A stretch of DNA of 6,464 bases, taken from CAZUFB01 sp048173955. GTDB lineage: Bacteria; Actinomycetota; Coriobacteriia; Coriobacteriales; UMGS124. The notes beneath the pieces were generated by a model. It saw only the letters and a list, made by a program, of their open reading frames with translations, had not been told where the DNA came from and searched no databases. This document shows, one piece after another, positions 1 through 4,593 of this stretch (the stretch's first letter is position 1; every line of letters starts with the position of its first letter). The stretch covers positions 1-6,464 of the forward strand of contig DBEYOB010000064.1 in assembly GCA_048173955.1 (NCBI GenBank). Direction: 5' to 3'. The position numbers were made by a program, and so were the translations under genes.

Positions 1-261
1 TGTGGGGATGATCCCTCCGGCATGACCGGCGACCAGCTCGTCGAGACGTGGTCCCCGCACATGCGGGGATGATCCCTCGCCCTCGCAATAGATTTCTTTC
101 TGGTTGTAGTGGTCCCCGCGTAGGCGGGGATGACCCCCCCCCGACGAGCTTGCGACCTACACCCGCGCCGTGTGGTCCCCGCGTAGGCGGGGATGATCCC
201 TATCGGCAGCTGACATCGGAGCGTAAAGCCCGGCGGTCCCCGCATGTGCGGGGACCGCTAC
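1..261 (+). CRISPR. Trailer end of a type I-E-like CRISPR array
   Basis: Repeats are 29 nt. They begin GTGGTCCCCGC, have a variable tetraloop, and end GCGGGGATGATCCC. Copies lie at 1-15 (3' part only, cut by the window edge), 48-76, 109-137, 172-200 and a decayed last copy at 233-261. Spacers are 16-47 (32 nt), 77-108 (32), 138-171 (34) and 201-232 (32). The 6-bp CCCCGC/GCGGGG stem, 29-nt repeat and 32-nt spacer fit the type I-E (Cas6e) class, in which cleavage after the stem would leave an 8-nt ATGATCCC 5' handle. Orientation matches the Escherichia coli I-E repeat, and the last repeat is degenerate, so transcription runs left to right with the leader outside the window. The copies differ: the edge repeat has a C-to-T change in the 3' arm that still allows a G-U pair, and the 109-137 copy has ATGACCCC at its handle. 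No cas gene is visible here, so the subtype rests on repeat form alone. Confidence 0.96.
233..261 (+). repeat. Degenerate terminal CRISPR repeat forming an extended hairpin
   Basis: This last repeat sits exactly 32 nt after its predecessor but has lost the 3' end of the consensus (GATGATCCC is replaced by GACCGCTAC) and reads GCGG instead of GTGG at its start. The two changes are complementary, so the usual 6-bp stem becomes 11 bp: arms GCGGTCCCCGC (233-243) and GCGGGGACCGC (248-258) around ATGT. Decay of the trailer repeat is usual in CRISPR arrays; the longer stem is what stands out. No T-run follows it (TACCGCCTCTTTG), so it is not a standard intrinsic terminator. Confidence 0.85.
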
Positions 262-567
262 CGCCTCTTTGCCTGCATCGAAACCATAAAGACCTGGCCG
301 CTGCAGAGCTTTGCTCACTATCGCGATCAAAATCACGATCCCTTACGAATACTTTCTAATTATTTCGCTTTGTATAGCAGGAAGAGATGCAGCATGAAAA
401 AGGTTCTCGCAATTCGAATCGCCATCGTCGCGGCAAGAATCAGGTTCAAGGTTAATCTCGACGTGAGGTTTAAAGTTGGGGCAAAGTGGCTTGGCTGCCA
501 GCACGAATAGTAGAAACAAGGCGGTCAAAATTGACGCTGCAAACACGGCATCCAGAAAGGAGAAGCC
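262..567. other. AT-richer gap between the CRISPR trailer and the exonuclease gene
   Basis: This stretch of about 306 nt is clearly richer in A and T than the chromosome to its right, especially 315-380 and 394-480. No recognisable protein family, tRNA or other structured RNA was found in it on either strand. It holds one doubtful small ORF (394-510, listed separately) and the ribosome binding site of the exonuclease gene (AAAGGAG, 556-562). A promoter for the exonuclease must lie here or further upstream, but no convincing -35/-10 pair stands out. The compositional change suggests remnant or horizontally acquired DNA next to the array. Confidence 0.6.
394..510 (+). CDS. Possible small basic peptide, 38 aa, unknown function
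   Basis: I do not recognise this peptide. It starts at ATG 394, nine bases after a fair ribosome binding site (AGGAAG, 379-384), begins MKKVLAIRIAIVAA and ends at TAG 508-510. It is rich in Lys and Arg with alternating hydrophobic residues. Residues 17-20 and 25-28 are both RFKV; the underlying DNA copies AGGTTCAAGGTT (442-453) and AGGTTTAAAGTT (466-477) differ only at two third positions, both synonymous. That is a mild hint of selection on protein. Against it: no recognised homologue, short length, AT-rich surroundings, and an open frame extending upstream that weakens the start choice. It lies 57 nt before the exonuclease gene on the same strand and could be a leader peptide, a small membrane-active or nucleic-acid-binding peptide, or not a gene at all. 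Confidence 0.25.
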   Translation: MKKVLAIRIAIVAARIRFKVNLDVRFKVGAKWLGCQHE

Positions 568-1104
568 ATGTCTATGCCAAACCGCATTGTTTTGGACGCC
601 GAAACGACGGGACTCAAACCCGCCCGATATCGTGGAGACGAAATCTTGTCGTTGTCAATCATCGACTACGAGGGAAACACACTGTTTGACCGACTGTTCA
701 AACCTCGTTGGAAGCGGCGGTGGGACGCAGCCTCGCGAGTCAACGGCATCTGGCCCGAGGACGTCGCAGACGCTCCGACAATCGAGACGAGCGTGCGTGA
801 AATCGAATCGCTCCTTAGCTCAGCCGAGACCATCGTGGCCTACAATGCCCCGTTCGATCTGTCGTTTGTCCGCTGTCTCGGAATCGAGCTGCCCGTCGGC
901 GCCGCGATAGTCGACACGATGGCCGTTTTTTCCGGGTTCAGGTCGGTTCCCGACTATCGGCACGGAGGCTTGAAGAGGTTCAAGCTGGCCGAGGCGGCCG
1001 CATATATCGGTTACGAATGGGAGGGGCGGCCTCACCGTTCCCTAGCTGACGCCCGTGCGTGTCTGGCGGTCCAGCGCTGGCTTGATAATCGCTGTACGCC
1101 GTGA
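568..1104 (+). CDS. DnaQ-fold (DEDDh) 3'-5' exonuclease domain protein
   Basis: This 178-residue protein is essentially a single exonuclease domain of the kind found in DNA polymerase III epsilon subunit (DnaQ), RNase T and ExoX. All three signature motifs are present: ExoI VLDAETTGL (catalytic D10 and E12), ExoII AYNAPFDLSFV (D97) and ExoIII HRSLADA (H156 and D161), giving a complete DEDDh two-metal active site. It should therefore remove nucleotides from DNA or RNA 3' ends; the substrate cannot be told from sequence. It lacks the C-terminal polymerase-binding tail of full-length DnaQ and any fused helicase, GIY-YIG or BRCT domain. The ATG at 568 is chosen because AAAGGAG (556-562) sits five bases upstream; a second Met two codons later is less well placed. 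It is the first solid gene after the CRISPR trailer and reads in the array's direction. Its codon use is less G/C-biased than that of the genes to its right, which fits acquisition. Role in CRISPR adaptation is possible but unproven; a general repair or RNA-processing exonuclease is the alternative. Confidence 0.92.
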   Translation: MSMPNRIVLDAETTGLKPARYRGDEILSLSIIDYEGNTLFDRLFKPRWKRRWDAASRVNGIWPEDVADAPTIETSVREIESLLSSAETIVAYNAPFDLSFVRCLGIELPVGAAIVDTMAVFSGFRSVPDYRHGGLKRFKLAEAAAYIGYEWEGRPHRSLADARACLAVQRWLDNRCTP

Positions 1105-1159
1105 GCCCTCTGCACGTCGCGGGGTTCTGGCTCGTATCCAAAGCACCCCGTTTGACGCA

Positions 1160-1202
1160 CTCCGCCCGGCTCGCGCCGCCATTCGATGCGAGCCGGGCGG
1201 AG
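1160..1202. terminator. Hairpin between convergent genes, likely bidirectional terminator
   Basis: A perfect 15-bp inverted repeat, CTCCGCCCGGCTCGC (1160-1174) and GCGAGCCGGGCGGAG (1188-1202), encloses a 13-nt loop. It lies between the stop of the exonuclease gene (1104) and the stop of the AEC transporter on the other strand (1208), just six bases from the latter. Position and symmetry suggest it ends transcription from both sides. Neither side has a good T-run, so it may act as a weak, Rho-assisted or 3'-end-protecting structure. A second, weaker stem upstream (CGGGGT 1120-1125 with ACCCCG 1145-1150, then TTTG) could serve the exonuclease gene. Confidence 0.7.
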
Positions 1203-1207
1203 CGGCT

Positions 1208-2128
1208 TCACCCTATCACGATGCCCAGTACCGGCAGGATGGCGAACGACCACAGCGTCGTCACCACGATGGCGCGGGTGGCGTAGGCGGCGTCGGAGCG
1301 GTATTGCTGGGCGAGCACCATGGTCATGGTGGCGACGGGCATGGCGAGCACCACCACGACGATACCGAGCACGGTCTTGTCCGGGAAGAACGGGCTTAGC
1401 GCGAACCACACGGCAAGCGGCAGCACGAGTTGCTTCACGAGCGTGTAAAGGTGGAGCCGCCAGTCGAGCGCGATGCTCTTGAGGTCGACCCCGTTCAGGC
1501 TGGCGCCCATGAGGATCATTGCGAGTGGCGAGGTGATGCCGCCGATGGAGTCGATGGTGTCGGCCAAAAACGCCGGCAGCTCGATTCCGGCAAAGAACAC
1601 GACGAGCGCCGCTACGCTTGCAACCAGGGCGGGGCTCAACAGGGCGCGCGGCGAAAGGGTCGCCCGGCGCCCTTCGGAGCGGTCGGCAAGCAGCAACGGC
1701 GCCCCGAGATAGAGCGGAATCGACTGGAACATCGTGATGATGCTGTTCAGGAACAGCGCCTGCGACCCAAAAAACGCTTGGACGACCGGGTAACCCATAA
1801 AGCCGACGTTGCCGCACACCGTCATGAGCAGGGTCAGCCGGCGTCGCTCCTGCGGGACGCGCAACAGGGCGTTCACCCCGAGCGCCACGACGGGCAGCAG
1901 CAGGTAGAGTGCTACGGCACTCGCTATCATGAGCAGCACGGTCGCCTGGCCGTATGTCGACGCCCCGCCGAGTGCTGACGAGACGATCATGCACGGCACG
2001 AACACGTAGAGCAGCATCTTGTTGAGGTTGTTCGTGGTGCGGTCGTCGAGATAGCCGAGCTTGGCCACGAGCAGGCCCACGCAGGCTATGAGGAACAGCA
2101 CGACGATCTGGGTGAGGATTGCGGCCAT
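1208..2128 (-). CDS. AEC family (auxin efflux carrier) transporter
   Basis: This 306-residue polytopic membrane protein belongs to the auxin efflux carrier (AEC) family of secondary transporters, whose bacterial members export or import small organic acids and related metabolites; the substrate here is not predictable. Hydrophobic segments run through almost the whole length, in line with the usual ten helices. Family-type motifs include VAKLGYLDDR (residues 21-30), the central CGNVGFMGYPV (105-115), PLAMILMGASL (201-211) and AMPVATMTMVLAQQYRSD (262-279). The ATG at 2128 is chosen over a longer frame because GAAAGG lies just upstream and the protein then begins directly with its first membrane helix; the longer version would add an Arg-rich stretch that overlaps the preceding gene. 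It follows the UPF0210 gene by only 13 nt on the same strand, so the two are probably co-transcribed. It ends six bases from the 1160-1202 hairpin. Confidence 0.93.
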   Translation of the reverse strand: MAAILTQIVVLFLIACVGLLVAKLGYLDDRTTNNLNKMLLYVFVPCMIVSSALGGASTYGQATVLLMIASAVALYLLLPVVALGVNALLRVPQERRRLTLLMTVCGNVGFMGYPVVQAFFGSQALFLNSIITMFQSIPLYLGAPLLLADRSEGRRATLSPRALLSPALVASVAALVVFFAGIELPAFLADTIDSIGGITSPLAMILMGASLNGVDLKSIALDWRLHLYTLVKQLVLPLAVWFALSPFFPDKTVLGIVVVVLAMPVATMTMVLAQQYRSDAAYATRAIVVTTLWSFAILPVLGIVIG

Positions 2129-2141
2129 GGCGCCTTTCGTC

Positions 2142-3506
2142 CTAGTTCTTGAGCGAGTTGAGCGGCGCGGGAATGCGCCCGCCGCGGTGGGCGAACGTGT
2201 AGCCGGCGTGGCCGTTGATCTCCTGCACCGGTGCGCTGCCAAACAGGCCGCCGAACTCGAGCTTGTCGCCCACCTTCTTGCCGATGGCGGGGATCACGCG
2301 CACGGCCGTGGTCTTGTTGTTGATGACGCCGATGGCCATCTCGTCGGCGATGAAGCCCGCCAAGGTCTCCACGCTCGTGTCGCCTGGCACGGCCACCATG
2401 TCGAGGCCCACCGAGCACACGCACGTCATTGCCTCGAGCTTCTCGAGGGAGAGCGCCCCGGCTTCGACCGCGCGGATCATGCCGGCGTCCTCGGACACGG
2501 GGATGAACGCGCCCGAAAGTCCGCCCACGCTCGAGCTAGCCATGACGCCGCCCTTCTTCACGGCGTCGTTGAGCATGGCGAGGGCCGCCGTGGTGCCGGG
2601 ACCGCCGCAGGTGCCCACGCCGATGGCCTCGAGCACATCGGCCACCGAGTCGCCGATGGCCGGGGTCGGGGCCAGGGAGAGGTCCACGATGCCCATCTGC
2701 ACGCCCAGACGGCGCGAGGCCTCGCGTGCCATGAGCTCGCCCACGCGGGTGATCTTGAACGCCGTGGCCTTGATGGTCTCGGCGACCGTCTGCATGTCGG
2801 CCGTCTTGGGAAGGCCGCGCAACGCCGCCGCCATGACGCCGGGGCCCGAGACTCCCACGTTGATGACCTCGTCGCCCTCGCCGCCGCCGTGGATGGCGCC
2901 GGCCATGAAGGGGGAGTCCTCCACCATGTTGGCGAACACCACGAGCTTGGCGGCCCCGTAGCAGTTGATGTCGACCGTAGCCTGGGCGGTCTGCAGGATG
3001 ATCTCGGCCATCTTGAGCACGGCGTCCATGTTGATGCCGGCGCGCACGCTCGCCAGGTTCACGCTCGAGCACACGCGCGTGGTGGTGCTGAGCGCCTCGG
3101 GGATTGAGTCCATGAGGCGCAGGTCGGCGTCGCCGATGCCTTTCTGCACCAGCGCCGAGAAGCCGCCCACAAAGTCCACGCCCACGGCCTCGGCCGCGCG
3201 GTCCATGGCGCGGGCGAGCGGGGTGAGGTCGCGCGCTTTGGTTGCGGCGGCAATCTGCGCCATCGGCGTCACCGAGATGCGCTTGTTAACGATCGGGATG
3301 CCGTACTCGCGCTCGAGCGCCTCAGCGACCTCCACCAGGTGCTCGGCGGCGGTGGTCATGCGGTTGTACACCTTGCGCGCCATGGCGTCGATATCCTCGT
3401 CGGCGCAGCTCATGGTGTTGATGCCCATGGTGATGGTGCGCACGTCGAGGTTCTGCTGGGCGACCATGTTGAGGGTCTCGCCGATCTCCTGGATGCTGAT
3501 GGACAC
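2142..3506 (-). CDS. PFL family protein, UPF0210/DUF711
   Basis: This 454-residue protein matches the UPF0210 (DUF711) family over its full length. The family adopts a fold related to pyruvate formate-lyase and anaerobic ribonucleotide reductase, but its biochemical role is not established to my knowledge. Recognisable stretches include the N-terminal QQNLDVRTITMGIN (residues 17-30), VGVSGPGVM (217-225), CGGPGTTAALAMLNDAVKKG (300-319), SSVGGLSGAFIPVSEDAGM (325-343), VINNKTTAVRVIPAIGKK (394-411) and the typical C-terminal RIPAPLNSLKN. Cysteines occur at 34, 146, 182, 300, 362 and 364. I see no canonical glycyl-radical loop, as expected for this family. The GTG start at 3506 is supported by AAGGAGG (3511-3517) four bases upstream. 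In many Firmicutes and other bacteria the gene sits behind a small ACT-domain regulator (UPF0237); none is present here, and the neighbour downstream is instead an AEC transporter. Cytoplasmic; precise function unknown. Confidence 0.95.
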   Translation of the reverse strand: MSISIQEIGETLNMVAQQNLDVRTITMGINTMSCADEDIDAMARKVYNRMTTAAEHLVEVAEALEREYGIPIVNKRISVTPMAQIAAATKARDLTPLARAMDRAAEAVGVDFVGGFSALVQKGIGDADLRLMDSIPEALSTTTRVCSSVNLASVRAGINMDAVLKMAEIILQTAQATVDINCYGAAKLVVFANMVEDSPFMAGAIHGGGEGDEVINVGVSGPGVMAAALRGLPKTADMQTVAETIKATAFKITRVGELMAREASRRLGVQMGIVDLSLAPTPAIGDSVADVLEAIGVGTCGGPGTTAALAMLNDAVKKGGVMASSSVGGLSGAFIPVSEDAGMIRAVEAGALSLEKLEAMTCVCSVGLDMVAVPGDTSVETLAGFIADEMAIGVINNKTTAVRVIPAIGKKVGDKLEFGGLFGSAPVQEINGHAGYTFAHRGGRIPAPLNSLKN

Positions 3507-3540
3507 GGGGCCTCCTTAGTGGCTGAACGTATGCACCGCT

Positions 3541-3546
3541 ATTCTA
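3541..3546 (-). promoter_or_regulatory. Possible -10 element for the UPF0210-AEC operon
   Basis: On the minus strand this reads TAGAAT, five of six matches to the bacterial -10 consensus and conspicuous in GC-rich DNA. It would place transcription start about 28 nt before the GTG start at 3506, just ahead of the AAGGAGG site. The -35 region (CGCACA 17 bp upstream) is poor, so the call is tentative. Confidence 0.4.
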
Positions 3547-3629
3547 TGCGCCGTCGAAGCGTTTGTGCGTCTCGAGACCCCACATCACACCGGTTGCAGA
3601 CGAGGGCGCCCCAGCGCCTTCGGACCCGG

Positions 3630-3658
3630 TTGGCGGGAGGCCTTCCATGCGCTAGGAT
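3630..3658 (+). promoter_or_regulatory. Possible promoter for trmO
   Basis: TTGGCG (3630-3635) and TAGGAT (3653-3658) are separated by exactly 17 bp, the ideal spacing for a vegetative promoter. Each hexamer is a partial match (three and four of six). Transcription would begin near 3665, about 40 nt before the GTG start of trmO and its GGAGG site at 3694-3698. Confidence 0.4.
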
Positions 3659-3703
3659 GCGTCTCGCCGCACCGCACCAACGACCGCGCATCGGGAGGAC
3701 GCC

Positions 3704-4471
3704 GTGCTCGAACCCATCGGCCGCATCTATACGCCCTATCCCACCAAGTTCGGGGTCCCGCGCCAGCCCGGGCTGGTCGACGCGCTCGAGGCGCGTGTCG
3801 AGTTCGAGCCCGCGTTTCGCAACCCCGACGCCCTGCGCGGGCTCGACGGGTTCGAATACGTCTGGCTCGTCTGGGGTTTCTCGCACAACGGCCGTGCCGG
3901 TTCGTGGTCCCCGACGGTGCGGCCTCCCGTCCTGGGCGGGACGCGGCGCATGGGGGTGTTTGCGACGCGCTCGAGCTTCAGGCCGAACGGGTTGGGCCTG
4001 TCGTGCGTGCGCCTGCTCGCCGTCGAGACCGACGCGGCGTACCGTACCGGGGGACGGGGTCCCCTCTTGCGCGTCGGCGGCGCCGACACGGTGGGCGGGA
4101 CGCTGCTCTACGATATCAAGCCCTATCTGCCCGCCTGGGACGCCCATCCCGGGGCGCATGTCGGGTGGCGGGAGGAGGCCGAATGGACCGAGCTCGAGGT
4201 CGAGGTGCCGGCCGGCGAGCTCGCCAAGGTTCCCCCCGAGCTTTGCGAAGGGCTCGTCCAGGTGTTGCGCCAGGACCCGCGCCCGGCATATGCGCGCGAG
4301 GGGCGCGAGGGGCGCGTGTACTGGGTGCCGCTCGCCGACCTCGCCGTGCGCTTTACGGTGGCGGGCCGCGTGCTGACAGTCGTGGGGATCGACCATCTCG
4401 ATGCCGGGCAGATGCGGCGTCTGTGCGAGACGGGCTCGCTGCGCGAGTACGAGGACGGGACGGGGCGCTGA
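3704..4471 (+). CDS. trmO: tRNA (N6-threonylcarbamoyladenosine(37)-N6)-methyltransferase TrmO
   Basis: TrmO (also called TsaA or YaeB, formerly UPF0066) uses S-adenosylmethionine to methylate t6A at position 37 of certain threonine tRNAs, giving m6t6A and tuning decoding. The protein has 255 residues, slightly longer than the roughly 235 of E. coli. Family motifs are clear: IGRIYTPYPTKFGVPRQPGL (residues 5-24), GTRRMGVFATRSSFRPNGLG (79-98), GADTVGGTLLYDIKPYLP (126-143) and the C-terminal RQDPRPAYAREG (189-200). The usual acidic residue of the D-G-T-P stretch is Gly131 here and the Pro is Leu134, a deviation worth noting. The GTG start at 3704 is supported by GGAGG at 3694-3698, five bases upstream, and the protein begins immediately with the conserved IGRI strand. 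The gene is divergent from the UPF0210 operon and precedes the MprF-like gene by 122 nt on the same strand; whether those two share a transcript is unclear. Confidence 0.95.
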   Translation: MLEPIGRIYTPYPTKFGVPRQPGLVDALEARVEFEPAFRNPDALRGLDGFEYVWLVWGFSHNGRAGSWSPTVRPPVLGGTRRMGVFATRSSFRPNGLGLSCVRLLAVETDAAYRTGGRGPLLRVGGADTVGGTLLYDIKPYLPAWDAHPGAHVGWREEAEWTELEVEVPAGELAKVPPELCEGLVQVLRQDPRPAYAREGREGRVYWVPLADLAVRFTVAGRVLTVVGIDHLDAGQMRRLCETGSLREYEDGTGR

Positions 4472-4593
4472 GCGGTATGCGCCGGCGTCCGGCCCAATTT
4501 GCATGGTGAGGGGAAACCTTCGGTCCGGTGCGCCCGCTCTCGTGCGATACTAAGCACGTCTGTGCCAGTCGGCGAGGGAGGAGGCGTGCGGGC

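Noticed and set aside
48..359. Plus-strand ORF crossing the CRISPR repeats
   Set aside because: Its sequence is generated by the repeats themselves (repeated GPRVGGDDP segments) and has no ribosome binding site of note.
371..378. TATAG-like -10 element before the small ORF
   Set aside because: Transcription would start inside or after the ribosome binding site at 379-384, and no matching -35 is present.
343..546. Minus-strand 67-codon ORF with a hydrophobic N-terminus (ILTALFLLFVLAA)
   Set aside because: It starts at GTG with no purine-rich ribosome binding site upstream, overlaps the better-supported small ORF on the plus strand, and has no recognisable family. A small membrane protein cannot be fully excluded.
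1032..1994. Minus-strand ORF of 320 codons overlapping the AEC transporter
   Set aside because: It is an Arg-rich out-of-frame reading of the same strand as the AEC gene, without family motifs.
2129..2242. Upstream extension of the AEC transporter gene
   Set aside because: The extra 38 residues are Arg/Thr/Ala-rich and overlap the end of the UPF0210 gene in another frame. The ATG at 2128 has a ribosome binding site and begins with a proper membrane helix.
2061..3107. Plus-strand ORF of 348 codons antisense to the UPF0210 gene
   Set aside because: It is a His/Ala/Gly-rich shadow frame of a conserved minus-strand gene.
4481..4500. Possible trmO terminator: 5-bp GCCGG/CCGGC stem followed by CCAATTT
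   Set aside because: The stem is short with a 3-nt loop and the T-run is only three bases, which is within chance for GC-rich DNA.
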